NCBI RefSeq assembly: GCF_008014675.1
Contig: NZ_VOXD01000016.1
Span: forward strand, 62,001 to 126,000
Direction of reading: 5' to 3'
Length of the DNA: 64,000 nt
Origin: Neolewinella aurantiaca
GTDB lineage: Bacteria; Bacteroidota; Bacteroidia; Chitinophagales; Saprospiraceae
Numbering within the stretch: the stretch's first letter is position 1; each line of letters begins with the position of its first letter. The notes below the pieces were generated by a model. It had not been told where the DNA came from. It saw nothing but the letters and a program-made list of their open reading frames with translations, and made no database searches. Below are positions 25,141 to 33,908 of the stretch, one piece after another. The translations under genes and the position numbers were made by a program.

Positions 25141-26613
25141 TCAGGTTAACCTGAATGAGTGCATGATCACCCATATCACAAGTAAAATCGCCAGGAAATT
25201 AACCAGGTCGTTCGTCATCCATTTTGTGCCCCCAACCAGCTCCCGGCCATCTCCCGGGGTGTCGCTCATGGCTCCGGTAGCAACGTCTTTATACTTCGCC
25301 TGAAAGAGTGATCCCAATGCACTGTCCAGCAGCATCCCGAAAAAACCGATCAGGATGATTTTGATGACCATCGCGAAACTCATGTAGGGGACCATCCAGA
25401 AGCAGGCTCCTGCCAGAAAGGTGGCCCCGCCCAGGCCGGCCAGTGTGCCGGCAATACTCACCCCGCCGCTCAGCCCCGCCGGCACCTTGCGCCATTTCAC
25501 CAGGTCGTACGTCGGCTGCCGGAAATACTGCCCGATTTCGGAAGACCAGGTGTCGGCGGTAGCGATGGCCATGGCGGCGAGGAGCCAGATTTCCGTTTCG
25601 GGATGAATCAGATAAAGGAATCCGTCCTTCGGCCATTCAAAGGCTGCCAGGTAGCCATACACGGCCCCGTTGGCCAGAACCTGCGTTGCGTCCCGGGGCT
25701 GCTTCTGCTTAGCGTCTCCGGCGACTGTTGTTACCGGAAAAAGTCTACCGATGAGACTGCTGCTCAGCAGAAAAAGAAAAAGGGGAAGGAGCCATAGTGT
25801 GGTCTTACTACCAATAACTACAACAATACCCAGCAAAGACGCGGTCAGGGCTCCTCCGGGAGTCAGGCTTCTGCGGCGAACCAATACCCAGCAAAAGGGG
25901 AGCGCCGCGATTACCAGGTATAAAGCATAGTTCTGCGCCGGAAAAATCTCCTCCATCCCAACGAAGAACCAGGCGGCAAATAGCGGGATGATCAGGTTGT
26001 CAAGTCCGCGTGAGCCGAGGGCTTCCGCAGCGGTCAGCATCAGCCCGAGCGCCAACAGGTTTCCCCAGCCCAGCCACGCTCCGAAGGGCAAATGAAGCCA
26101 GACAAGCAAACCGAAGGACGTAAGAAAGGCCAGGCTCCCCACTAAAGACTTCGGGTCGCCCGTGAGCTGGTAATCCTTCTTCGCCCACAACTTTCCCGCA
26201 ATCGTTGCCGCCGGGTCGCAAACGGCCAGAATAAGCATGCAGAATGCAATCAGGCGGTCGTCCTGAACCCAGAGGAGCAAAATCAGAAGAGCGAGTGGAA
26301 ACCAGACAATCCCCCAGGCCCTCCGCCCTGATTCTTCCCGCAGCAACTGGTTGGACAGAATCAGCCCGAGCAGAATAACCTCTGCGCCGGCAACTATCCA
26401 GATAAAAAGTTCGCGTTCCAACTCAACCGTCGCCACAGCGCAGGCACCGACCGCAACGAAATGAAGGATCTTTCGGGTAACCCAGTACGGCAGCCATTTT
26501 TTGCGGGCTGCTGTTTCGCAGAGTACAGTGGCAATCAGAACGGTTATGGCCAGGGGCAAGAGCATGAGGTAAAGGTAAACTGTTCGTGCCGCTTGAGTAT
26601 CTTGCGGTTTCAA
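25141..26613 (-). CDS. Fusion of a phytol/dolichol-kinase-like domain with DUF92
   Basis: This 490-residue polytopic membrane protein has two recognisable halves. The N-terminal half (about 1-230) has KILHFVAVGACAVA and the CDP-binding-like DPAATIAGKLWAKK, typical of the CTP-dependent prenol kinase group (VTE5, SEC59). The C-terminal half (about 235-490) is DUF92: MAIATADTWSSEIGQ, VSIAGTLAGLGGA, DSALGSLFQAKY and GGTKWMTNDLVNFLAI, as in plant VTE6 phytyl-phosphate kinase. A fusion would convert an isoprenoid alcohol to its monophosphate and then its diphosphate. The substrate in this organism is not known; salvage of a prenol such as phytol or geranylgeraniol is inference. Confidence 0.8.
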   Translation of the reverse strand: MKPQDTQAARTVYLYLMLLPLAITVLIATVLCETAARKKWLPYWVTRKILHFVAVGACAVATVELERELFIWIVAGAEVILLGLILSNQLLREESGRRAWGIVWFPLALLILLLWVQDDRLIAFCMLILAVCDPAATIAGKLWAKKDYQLTGDPKSLVGSLAFLTSFGLLVWLHLPFGAWLGWGNLLALGLMLTAAEALGSRGLDNLIIPLFAAWFFVGMEEIFPAQNYALYLVIAALPFCWVLVRRRSLTPGGALTASLLGIVVVIGSKTTLWLLPLFLFLLSSSLIGRLFPVTTVAGDAKQKQPRDATQVLANGAVYGYLAAFEWPKDGFLYLIHPETEIWLLAAMAIATADTWSSEIGQYFRQPTYDLVKWRKVPAGLSGGVSIAGTLAGLGGATFLAGACFWMVPYMSFAMVIKIILIGFFGMLLDSALGSLFQAKYKDVATGAMSDTPGDGRELVGGTKWMTNDLVNFLAILLVIWVIMHSFRLT

Positions 26614-26677
26614 TCCCCGGCCGCCTCTCCGCTCTCCGGAAGAGAAAGAACATCATCCCCTAAAATATTGCAGTCCC

Positions 26678-28126
26678 TTGCCCCAATTACTTCTAATCCT
26701 CCTTTTTTCAATCCTCAACCTGAGCCTCGCCGCTCAGGTCTCCGTTCAGGACCATATCCGGAACTTCGCGCAGGATCCCGACCTTGCCGGTGCGGTCATT
26801 TCCATCAGCGTAATCGATACCGAAACCGGCAGGATGGTTGGTGGTCACCAGAGTCAGCTGACGTGCATCCCCGCTTCCACCCAAAAGCTGCTGACTACCG
26901 CTGTGGCAATGGATGTTCTGGGTGAAGACCACCGCTTTACGACAAAACTATTGGTAGTGGGAACGATAGAAGACGGCACACTCAACGGCGATATCCACAT
27001 CGTTGGCGGCGGTGATCCCAGCCTGGGAAGCCCGTACCTCGACGGCGTCCCCGGCCTGAACAAAATGATGGATCGCTGGCGCTCCGCAATTACTTCCGCT
27101 GGCATCCGGAAGGTGAACGGTCGCGTAATCGGAGACGGTAGCTACTTCGGTACCGACGGGCCAGCCGGCGGCTGGCCGTGGAGCGATATCGGTAACTACT
27201 ACGGAGCCGGTGCCTATGGCCTGAATATTCACGAGAATTTCTACTTCCTCGATTTCCTGCAGCGGGGCAGGGTGGGGGACATCCCGCCGATCCAGCGAAC
27301 CCGGCCGGAGGTGCCGGGCCTGAAACTGACCAATGAATTGCGCAGCGGCCCGCGCGGCAGTGGCGACCAGGCGTACATCTTCGGTGCACCCTTCGGCTAC
27401 GATAATTTTATCCGCGGAACGATCCCCGTAGGGACTGGGCGGTTCACGATCAAAGGAGCAATTCCCGATCCGGCTTTGTTTACCGCACAACTGTTGTGCC
27501 GCGAGCTGAAAGAAGCGGGTGTTTCCGTGAGCCTTCCCGCCGAAAGTAACCGTACCATCGGCGACACGGATTTAGCCAAAGGCCAGGTGATCGATACCTA
27601 CATATCTCCTCCACTCAGCGAAATTGTGGACAGAACTAACCTGCGCAGCAACAATCTTTATGCCGAAGTCCTCCTGCGTGAAATAAGTAAAGCCCGGGGA
27701 GTTGAAACCCATGAATTGTCCTCCACCAAAGTGGTAAAAGACTGGCTTGCTGCCGCCGGGCTCCCGGTCGGAGCAGTCAGGCTCGAAGACGGATCTGGCC
27801 TGGCAACCCGTAACTTCTTTTCTGCGGAATTCATGACGTCCTTTCTGCGCCACCGGCGCGGAGAACTGCGCTGGCGGGCAAGCATCCCCCTGGCGGGACG
27901 AACCGGAAGCATGCGGGGCTACCTGAAAGGGACGGTCGCCGAAGGGCGCCTGCGGGCAAAAAGTGGTTCCCTGGGAGCCGTACGCGCCTATGCCGGTTAT
28001 GCCGACCGCAAAGATGGTTCGCAGCTGGCTTTCGCTATTATGGTCAATAACTTCACGATCGAGAGTAGGGATTTGCGGAATAAGATGCATTTGCTGATGC
28101 TCGAGATTTGTCGGGCGCAACTTTAA
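26678..28126 (+). CDS. dacB: D-alanyl-D-alanine carboxypeptidase/endopeptidase (PBP4 type)
   Basis: This 482-residue class C low-molecular-mass PBP trims or cleaves peptidoglycan cross-bridges in the periplasm. A signal peptide (LLLILLFSILNLSLAAQ) precedes the catalytic SxxK in ASTQKLL (about residue 69), the SxN triad in LRSNNLYAEV and the KSG box in RAKSGSLGAVRAYAGY. KSG in place of KTG is a common variant. The large inserted domain between the first two motifs (about residues 90-290) is typical of PBP4. No ATG is available in frame; TTG at 26678 is the best start. Length agrees with E. coli DacB (477). Confidence 0.93.
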   Translation: MPQLLLILLFSILNLSLAAQVSVQDHIRNFAQDPDLAGAVISISVIDTETGRMVGGHQSQLTCIPASTQKLLTTAVAMDVLGEDHRFTTKLLVVGTIEDGTLNGDIHIVGGGDPSLGSPYLDGVPGLNKMMDRWRSAITSAGIRKVNGRVIGDGSYFGTDGPAGGWPWSDIGNYYGAGAYGLNIHENFYFLDFLQRGRVGDIPPIQRTRPEVPGLKLTNELRSGPRGSGDQAYIFGAPFGYDNFIRGTIPVGTGRFTIKGAIPDPALFTAQLLCRELKEAGVSVSLPAESNRTIGDTDLAKGQVIDTYISPPLSEIVDRTNLRSNNLYAEVLLREISKARGVETHELSSTKVVKDWLAAAGLPVGAVRLEDGSGLATRNFFSAEFMTSFLRHRRGELRWRASIPLAGRTGSMRGYLKGTVAEGRLRAKSGSLGAVRAYAGYADRKDGSQLAFAIMVNNFTIESRDLRNKMHLLMLEICRAQL

Positions 28127-28195
28127 TCGACCTCATGCTCTTTCATCTTTGCTATATCGGATTACATATCTTCGACCCAAGTTAAACCCTGTCTA

Positions 28196-28858
28196 ATGCG
28201 TTACCTCTTCTTTTTCGCTCCGCTTCTACTGCTCATTGCCGCTTGCGAAGACAAGCCGGAACCTACGATCGATGAGTCTATTTACGCCAAGGTGGATCCG
28301 GAAGACGACGCACGGTCTCGTATGATTTGGCAAAACCCCGGGGCCGTCATGGATGCCATGGGGGATATCCGCGAGCGCGTCATCGCTGACATCGGCGCAG
28401 GTGAGGGCTTTTTTGCCGAAAAACTGGCGCCAATCGCCGACCGGGTAATCGCGGTAGAGATCGACCAGAAGTACATCAATTACCTCGATACCCTGCGTAA
28501 TTTCAGCTTGCCCAAAGAGTTTCGTCCCCGCCTCGAACCCCGCCTCGCTAAGCCCGACGACCCGATGCTGGAAAAAAGCGAGGTCGACATCGTACTGATC
28601 GTAAACACCTTTATGCTCATCGAGAATAAGGTAGACTACCTCAAAAAGCTATACCCCGCCCTCCGCTCGGATGGCCGTATCGTGATCGTGGACTGGAAGA
28701 AGAAAACGACGCCCATCGGCCCGGCCAAGAACGACCGCCTTGCCATCGGGGAGCTGCAGGACCTCCTGAAAGAGGCTGGTTTTCACGAGGTTTCCAGCGA
28801 CGACGCCACCCTCGAATATCAGTACATCGTGGTGGCAGACAAGAAAAAACCTGAATAG
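28196..28858 (+). CDS. Class I SAM-dependent methyltransferase with a lipoprotein signal
   Basis: The protein is 220 aa. It starts MRYLFFFAPLLLLIAAC, a lipoprotein signal with Cys17. The rest is a Rossmann methyltransferase: motif I VIADIGAGEGFFAEKLA (about residue 64), the acidic end of strand beta-2 in RVIAVEIDQKYI, motif IV VDIVLIVNTFMLI, and RIVIVDWKKKTTPIG. Such proteins occur across Bacteroidota. The combination is odd because SAM is not expected outside the cytoplasm. Substrate unknown. The gene is monocistronic and preceded by TATCTTCG, a likely -7 box (near 28167). Confidence 0.85.
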   Translation: MRYLFFFAPLLLLIAACEDKPEPTIDESIYAKVDPEDDARSRMIWQNPGAVMDAMGDIRERVIADIGAGEGFFAEKLAPIADRVIAVEIDQKYINYLDTLRNFSLPKEFRPRLEPRLAKPDDPMLEKSEVDIVLIVNTFMLIENKVDYLKKLYPALRSDGRIVIVDWKKKTTPIGPAKNDRLAIGELQDLLKEAGFHEVSSDDATLEYQYIVVADKKKPE

Positions 28859-29492
28859 AAAGAACGTAGCTCATAGAATACAACGGGTATTGCACGCCAG
28901 GAACGCACGCAGAAAAGCATCAGGCGCGGCCGCCGGTGCCTGGAACGGTATACGGCAAAGACCCACGCTATCCCCCGATCCCGGAGGGATCAAACCGCTT
29001 TAACCCCGGATGCAGGGAAGAAGTGGCAGCCTCGAACGGAATCCCGGGGGAGTCCTCCACGAGAAGCCCCTCTCCTGAAATCTCCCCCCGCACCTGCGGC
29101 CGCGCCCCGAAACTACTCCAACGTGCAGGAGCCACTACCCACTACCTTCTACCCACTACCTACTACGCCTCCAACGTGCGGCAGTCACTACCCACTACCT
29201 TCTACGCTCTACCTTCTAGGCTCCTCCAATGTGCGGCAGCCACTACCCGCTACATTCTACGCTCTACCCACTAGACTCCTCCAACGTGCGGCAGCCACTA
29301 CCCACTACCTTCTACGCTTTACCCACTAGGCTCCTCCAACGTGCGGCAGCCACTACCCACTACCTTCTACGCTCTACCCACTAGACTCCTCCAATGTTCG
29401 GCAGCCACTACCCACTACCTTCTACGCTCTACCTACTACGCCTCCAACGTGCGGTAGCCACTACCCACTACCTTCTACGCTCTACCTACTAC
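28859..29492. other. Intergenic region with motif copies and a tandem repeat array
   Basis: This 634-base gap lies between the convergent methyltransferase and RND transporter genes. It has a degenerate motif copy (28921-28940), a better one (29088-29107) and the 53-55-bp pyrimidine-rich array (29112-29495). The array period is not a multiple of three, so the short frames across it are not genes. Confidence 0.7.
29088..29107 (+). repeat. Dispersed motif, copy 11
   Basis: It has two mismatches at the first two bases and abuts the first unit of the tandem array. A weaker relative, GGCGCGGCCGCCGGTGCC, lies at 28923-28940. Confidence 0.6.
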
Positions 29493-29495
29493 CTA
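29112..29495. repeat. Tandem array of about seven 53-55-bp units
   Basis: The landmark CCAACGTGCGGCAGCCAC (with small changes) recurs at 29118, 29171, 29226, 29281, 29336, 29391 and 29444. Spacings are 53, 55, 55, 55, 55 and 53. Between landmarks the sequence is a run of CTAC and CTACCC-like blocks (CACTACCCACTACCTTCTAC). The array touches the stop codon of the RND transporter gene. It is not CRISPR-like, since there are no distinct spacers. Confidence 0.9.
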
Positions 29496-31760
29496 ATCCT
29501 TATCCAACCACCGCAACATAAGCGGAATAAGCATCAGGTCAGAAACCACGGCACTAGCAAGGGTCAGACTGATCAGCAAGCCAATCGTCACGCTCGGCGG
29601 ATGGATGCTGAATAGCATCACCAGAAAACCGAAAAACAGTACAATAGACGTTAGAACAATAGCCTTTCCTGCTTCGCGGAAGGTGAGGTGAATTGCTTCT
29701 TCGACGCTGAGCCCTTTGCCCCGTGCCAACCGGTATTTGGCAAGGAAGTGAATGGTGTCATCCACCGCAATACCGAAGATGATAGCGAAAACGATGCTGA
29801 CGCCAGCTTCGAGCTCAATGCCCGTAAAGCCAAGAACGGCCCCGGCAAAAAGCAACGGTAAAACATTGGGGACAAGGCTTACGAGCAGCATTTTCCAACT
29901 CTTGAAAAGGACTCCCATCAGTACGCAAACAATCAGGATTGCCAGTCCTAAACCCTGCAGGAGATTCTCCCGGATATACTCCGAGTTTTTATCTATGATG
30001 ACACCAGTACCCGTACTGCGGACCTCCACCAAAGAGGTGTCGATGTTCGCATTGATCCAGGCATCGGTACGGGAAAGGAAGGCCTGGGTACTGTCTGCGC
30101 CCAGGTCGTTCAGCCGGCTGGTGATGCGGGCCTTTTTTTCGTCTTTGCTCATCAGGATGTTCAGGTTTACTGCCGGTACCTGACGGGCAAGGCGCTGGTA
30201 CTGAGCGTATTTCCGTTCGTCGTCGGGCAGTACGTAAGCGTCCGGGCGGTTGTTGTTGAACATCTGGTTGATGCTCCGGTACACAGCAGTAATACTCGCA
30301 GTACTCCGTACTGCATCGAATTGCTTTACGTAATCTTCGATCTTCCCGATCTCCAGCATCACGGTGAAGTCGGTGATCTTTGCGGAATCCTTCGCGGTAA
30401 CGGCCATCTCAAAGGGGCGGAACCCTGCCAGTTCCTGCTCGAAGAAGAGGAAGTCTGCGGTGATTTTCTTTCCTCGTGGCAGGGCGGAAGTGATACGGTT
30501 GTTGGTGGTGACCATACTGATGCCGACCGCACAGAGAACCGCTGCGATGGCTGCGCCGATCTTAATTTTTCCCGGACTCAGACGGGTGAATTTATACGCC
30601 CGTTCCAGCAATCGGTCCCAAAACGCCTGCTGGCGGCCGATCTTGACGATCTGATCTACGCTCAGGTAAGAGAGCAGAGCGGTCGTGAAAAAGATTACAG
30701 TAACGAAGGCGATCATTACCCCTAGTGCAGCGTTGATGCCAAAGTCGCGGATGGGGTTGATGCGGCTGGTGAGCAAAGTCGCAAAACCTACCGCGGTAGT
30801 CAGTGAGGTGAGCAGGGTCGCCATCCCTATTTCCCGGATGGTGATCCGGATGGCTGTTTCCTTGTCTTTACCGGCCCGCAACTCATCGATGTACTTCGAC
30901 ATGATGTGAATGACGTCCGATGTGCCGACAATGATCATTAGCACCGGATACAGTGCGGCGATGGCGTTGAGCTCTCTGCCCATCAGTCCGAGCGTACCCA
31001 GAAAGAGAAGTAGCCCAAGACCGATACTTACCAAAGAAACGATGATGCCCAGGGGGCGTCGGAAGAGCAGGAACATGATTAGAAACACAAGAAAACCAGA
31101 GACGATGGCAGAGACAGCGACTTCCCGGACCTGCATGTCAACCATCTCTCTCTGGAAGAATGCAGAGCCGAGGTAATGATGGTCCTCAAAGTTATAGGTA
31201 GCCATCAGTTCCTCAACTCCGTCCATCAGCTCCCGGCTCTTGTCTATGCTGGAAGGACCTTCGCCTTCGCCGGTGAGGTTGATGAGGCTTTCCGTTTTGA
31301 GCAGTACCACCAGGGTTGTTCCCGCTTCGTTAACCAGGGTGTTGACGAAGCGTTCATCCTGCATTATTCGTAAACTATCTTGAGCATACAAGCTGGGGTC
31401 GTTTCGGTGGATGGCAGGAATGGTGGTAACGGCAAAGGGCGTCTTCAGCGGATAGGAAAATGTAGTTAGCGACTGAACTCCTTCTATGTACTTAACGTCT
31501 CGTGCTTTCAGGGCAAAATCATGGGCTTCGGCCAGAAAAGTAGAGTCGAAAACGCCCTCTTCGCGGTCCAGTGCCACGAGGAGAAAGTTGTCGTCGCCCT
31601 CAAACTCTTCGATGAATTCCAGGAAAAAGGCGAGGTCGTCGTCTCCCCGCGGAAAGAACTGGCTGAAATCAAAACTAAACTTCAGGTTGAAACAGCCATA
31701 TACTGCTGCTGCGGCGAACAGGGAGAAGGCAATAATGACTGGTAGGCGGTACTTACGCAT
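29493..31760 (-). CDS. RND/MMPL superfamily transporter, 755 aa
   Basis: This protein has the RND layout: an N-terminal helix (LPVIIAFSLFAAAAVYGCF), a large periplasmic loop with FSQFFPRGDDDLAFF, then a five- to six-helix sterol-sensing-like bundle, and the whole repeated in the second half. The conserved charged residues of helix 4 appear in GTSDVIHIMSKYIDELR (first half) and GIAVDDTIHFLAKYRLARG (second half). At 755 residues it belongs to the shorter MMPL/YdfJ-like group that moves lipids or hydrophobic compounds across the inner membrane. No periplasmic adaptor or outer-membrane channel gene is adjacent. The substrate is unknown. Confidence 0.9.
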   Translation of the reverse strand: MRKYRLPVIIAFSLFAAAAVYGCFNLKFSFDFSQFFPRGDDDLAFFLEFIEEFEGDDNFLLVALDREEGVFDSTFLAEAHDFALKARDVKYIEGVQSLTTFSYPLKTPFAVTTIPAIHRNDPSLYAQDSLRIMQDERFVNTLVNEAGTTLVVLLKTESLINLTGEGEGPSSIDKSRELMDGVEELMATYNFEDHHYLGSAFFQREMVDMQVREVAVSAIVSGFLVFLIMFLLFRRPLGIIVSLVSIGLGLLLFLGTLGLMGRELNAIAALYPVLMIIVGTSDVIHIMSKYIDELRAGKDKETAIRITIREIGMATLLTSLTTAVGFATLLTSRINPIRDFGINAALGVMIAFVTVIFFTTALLSYLSVDQIVKIGRQQAFWDRLLERAYKFTRLSPGKIKIGAAIAAVLCAVGISMVTTNNRITSALPRGKKITADFLFFEQELAGFRPFEMAVTAKDSAKITDFTVMLEIGKIEDYVKQFDAVRSTASITAVYRSINQMFNNNRPDAYVLPDDERKYAQYQRLARQVPAVNLNILMSKDEKKARITSRLNDLGADSTQAFLSRTDAWINANIDTSLVEVRSTGTGVIIDKNSEYIRENLLQGLGLAILIVCVLMGVLFKSWKMLLVSLVPNVLPLLFAGAVLGFTGIELEAGVSIVFAIIFGIAVDDTIHFLAKYRLARGKGLSVEEAIHLTFREAGKAIVLTSIVLFFGFLVMLFSIHPPSVTIGLLISLTLASAVVSDLMLIPLMLRWLDKD

Positions 31761-31895
31761 AGGGAAATTGATCAGGCAATCACACAGTTGATCAGGCAGA
31801 GAGGAGTCAAACGACTCCCTTTCTGCTCAGTATGTGTTGCTCTTATTCTAAGAAGCTAAGCCCGAAAAAGTTGGCGTGTTTCTGCCTTTACTGAC

Positions 31896-33017
31896 TTACT
31901 TTTTACGTGAGCCTCCCTTGCGCGGTCCTCCGCCGGGTTTACCACCTCCTTTTCCGCCTTTGGGCTTGCGTTTGTACACAAGGTGCATCCTGCTGGTAAG
32001 TGGGTTGGCGCTGTCTTCGGTATGGCGCTCACGGTTAAGGAAAGCCTGGCGCGCTACAAACATGGCCGAAATGAAAGATGCCGGATCAGCCTCGTCTTTG
32101 CCGACAATGTCATAAGCCGTACCGTGGTCGGGGCTGGTACGAATGCCGGGCAGCCCGGCGGTAAAATTGACACCTTTGCCGAAGCTGAGTGCTTTGAATG
32201 GAATCAATCCCTGATCGTGGTACATGGCCAGAACTGCATCGTAAGTGTTCTGCTTGCCAGAACCGAAAAAGCCATCGGCGGGGAAAGGGCCCATCGCAAG
32301 GATGCCCTTCTTTTTGGCTTCTTCCACGGCTGGCCGGACAACTTCGATGTCCTCTTTCCCGATGCGCCCCTGGTCTCCGCCGTGTGGGTTGAGGGAGAGC
32401 ACAGCGATGACGGGCCGGTTGATCCCGAAATCTGCCCGCAGGCTTTCGTCCATAATTTTCAGCTTCTTAAGGATGGCCGTCTTGGTAACGGCTTTGGCCA
32501 CCTCGGCAACGGGAATGTGGTTGGTGACTACTCCAACCCGCAGATCATCAGTAACCAAAAACATGAGGCTTTCGTCGGCGCCCAGTTCCTTGGTCAGCAT
32601 TTCGGTGTGGCCGGGGTAGGGGAATGCATCCGCGGGCATCACCGATTTATTGATCGGAGCTGTAATCAGGGCGTCTAACTGCCCGTCTTTGAGCTCGGCT
32701 ACGGCCCTGGCCAGCGAAGCGGCCGCTGCGCGGCCGCCAGACTCGGTTGCCTCGCCAGGAGTGAACTCCAGGCCGGCCGGTAAACATTCCACGAGGTTGA
32801 TGAAGCCGTCTTCGGCATCTTCTGCTTTGTCTATCGTTTCGTAAGCAAACTCAGGAGCGTCATCTGCTGGTTCGTACTGGCGCATAGCAGCAGCCGAAGC
32901 ATAAATCACGGGCGTGAATACCTCAAGGATACCCTCTCTGGTAAGTGATTTTATGACAACTTCCGGTCCGACTCCGTTCACGTCACCGATTGAAATTCCT
33001 ATGCGTAGTGGTTCCAT
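31896..33017 (-). CDS. pdxA: 4-hydroxythreonine-4-phosphate dehydrogenase with a basic C-terminal tail
   Basis: This NAD-dependent enzyme of pyridoxal-phosphate synthesis is recognised by MEPLRIGISIGDVNGVGPEVVIK at the start, DALITAPINKS, PYPGHTEMLTKELG, LSLNPHGGDQGRIGKED, AMYHDQGLIPFK and RTSPDHGTAYDIVGK. The start at 33017 follows a TATCTTCG -7-like box (33022-33029) by 4 bases. The core ends near residue 345. An extra tail KRKPKGGKGGGKPGGGPRKG of about 28 Lys/Gly residues is added, which may bind nucleic acid or membranes, or be neutral. Length with tail is 373 aa. Confidence 0.95.
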   Translation of the reverse strand: MEPLRIGISIGDVNGVGPEVVIKSLTREGILEVFTPVIYASAAAMRQYEPADDAPEFAYETIDKAEDAEDGFINLVECLPAGLEFTPGEATESGGRAAAASLARAVAELKDGQLDALITAPINKSVMPADAFPYPGHTEMLTKELGADESLMFLVTDDLRVGVVTNHIPVAEVAKAVTKTAILKKLKIMDESLRADFGINRPVIAVLSLNPHGGDQGRIGKEDIEVVRPAVEEAKKKGILAMGPFPADGFFGSGKQNTYDAVLAMYHDQGLIPFKALSFGKGVNFTAGLPGIRTSPDHGTAYDIVGKDEADPASFISAMFVARQAFLNRERHTEDSANPLTSRMHLVYKRKPKGGKGGGKPGGGPRKGGSRKK

Positions 33018-33179
33018 GGCGCGAAGATAACACACCCAAAATAAGCACGTTTGAGAAAGCGCCTTCCGGTACCTGCATGAAGCCAGTTTCATAGCACCCG
33101 GCTGCGCCCTCAATCTCACTTAGGTATAGTCGTTACAGCTACCGTCGGTGGTAGGTTATCTGCTTGTTTCGGGTTGTAT

Positions 33180-33187
33180 TACCTTTG
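33180..33187 (+). promoter_or_regulatory. -7 promoter box TACCTTTG of the small lipoprotein operon
   Basis: It is an exact TAnnTTTG match ending 4 bases before the ATG at 33192, so the mRNA is probably leaderless. Confidence 0.6.
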
Positions 33188-33191
33188 CCGA

Positions 33192-33467
33192 ATGCGATTA
33201 GTAATCTTATTTCTGGCAAGTCTTTCGCTGGCATTGGCAGCTTGTTCCTCGGATAGTAAAGAGAACGTCAATATCCGCCTGACGATGGATGAGCGCGAAC
33301 GAATTGATGACCTTGTTGGTGAAGCAATGGATAGCATCCGACCGCTTTATGACAGCCTCTGTAAGGCAGACTTTTCTGATCGCGTAGCTGTAGCTACCGA
33401 TAGTATTGTACAACGTATGCTGGAAGAAGAGGCCCGTCTGCGTGCACGTATCCCCCAAAACCAGTAA
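33192..33467 (+). CDS. Small lipoprotein, 91 aa
   Basis: The start ATG at 33192 gives MRLVILFLASLSLALAAC, a lipoprotein signal. The mature part is a short acidic helix-rich peptide (MDERERIDDLVGEAMDSIRPLYDSLC) ending VQRMLEEEARLRARIPQNQ. No family recognised. It is followed 2 bases later by a second lipoprotein gene, making a two-gene unit of envelope proteins. Confidence 0.75.
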   Translation: MRLVILFLASLSLALAACSSDSKENVNIRLTMDERERIDDLVGEAMDSIRPLYDSLCKADFSDRVAVATDSIVQRMLEEEARLRARIPQNQ

Positions 33468-33469
33468 CG

Positions 33470-33907
33470 ATGAACCTGAAGTACCACCACCTCAGCCTGC
33501 TGCTCGTCTTATTCGTTATGGGAACAGGGTGTATGCCGGACGATCTGGATTCCGACGCCCACGTAATGGAAAAATTTCGTGAGCGGATAGCTGATCTGAC
33601 CCGTAACCTTGAACGCGATTGTAACGGAGACGTTCTGGAGGAAGCTATGCGCAGGGCCGATTCATTGCTCCTCGACCGGGCCAAAAGAATCCGCCGGATT
33701 GAAGGCCGCCCGCCACGTCCTGGTCGCCCCGGAGCCCCTCCGGTCAAAGAACTTTCGTCTCCTCTCCCTTTACGTCCGCTTTTTCCCTTCGAGATCCGGT
33801 TCGATACGCTTCTGCGGGACAGCTTGCTGCTGGACTCATTGCACCTCGACAGCATAGACCGGGGGCTTCTGCCTGAGGTTGAAATCGATCTGGAAGACGA
33901 GAATTAG
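33470..33907 (+). CDS. Lipoprotein, 145 aa
   Basis: The signal MNLKYHHLSLLLVLFVMGTGC has a lipobox Cys at residue 21. The mature region starts with charged helices (KFRERIADLTRNLERDC), has a Pro/Arg-rich stretch (EGRPPRPGRPGAPPVKE) and ends with short Asp/Leu repeats (RDSLLLDSLHLDSIDRG). Its N-terminal helix and position suggest it works with the preceding lipoprotein. Function unknown. The stop is 1 base from the convergent stop of aat. Confidence 0.75.
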   Translation: MNLKYHHLSLLLVLFVMGTGCMPDDLDSDAHVMEKFRERIADLTRNLERDCNGDVLEEAMRRADSLLLDRAKRIRRIEGRPPRPGRPGAPPVKELSSPLPLRPLFPFEIRFDTLLRDSLLLDSLHLDSIDRGLLPEVEIDLEDEN

Positions 33908-33908
33908 T

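Noticed and set aside
29112-29495. CRISPR array
   Set aside because: The repeats are contiguous and pyrimidine-rich with no unique spacers, and no cas genes are near.
29123-29615. Short open frames in the 53-55-bp array
   Set aside because: They read through tandem repeats whose period is not a multiple of three and they end in the RND transporter gene on the other strand.
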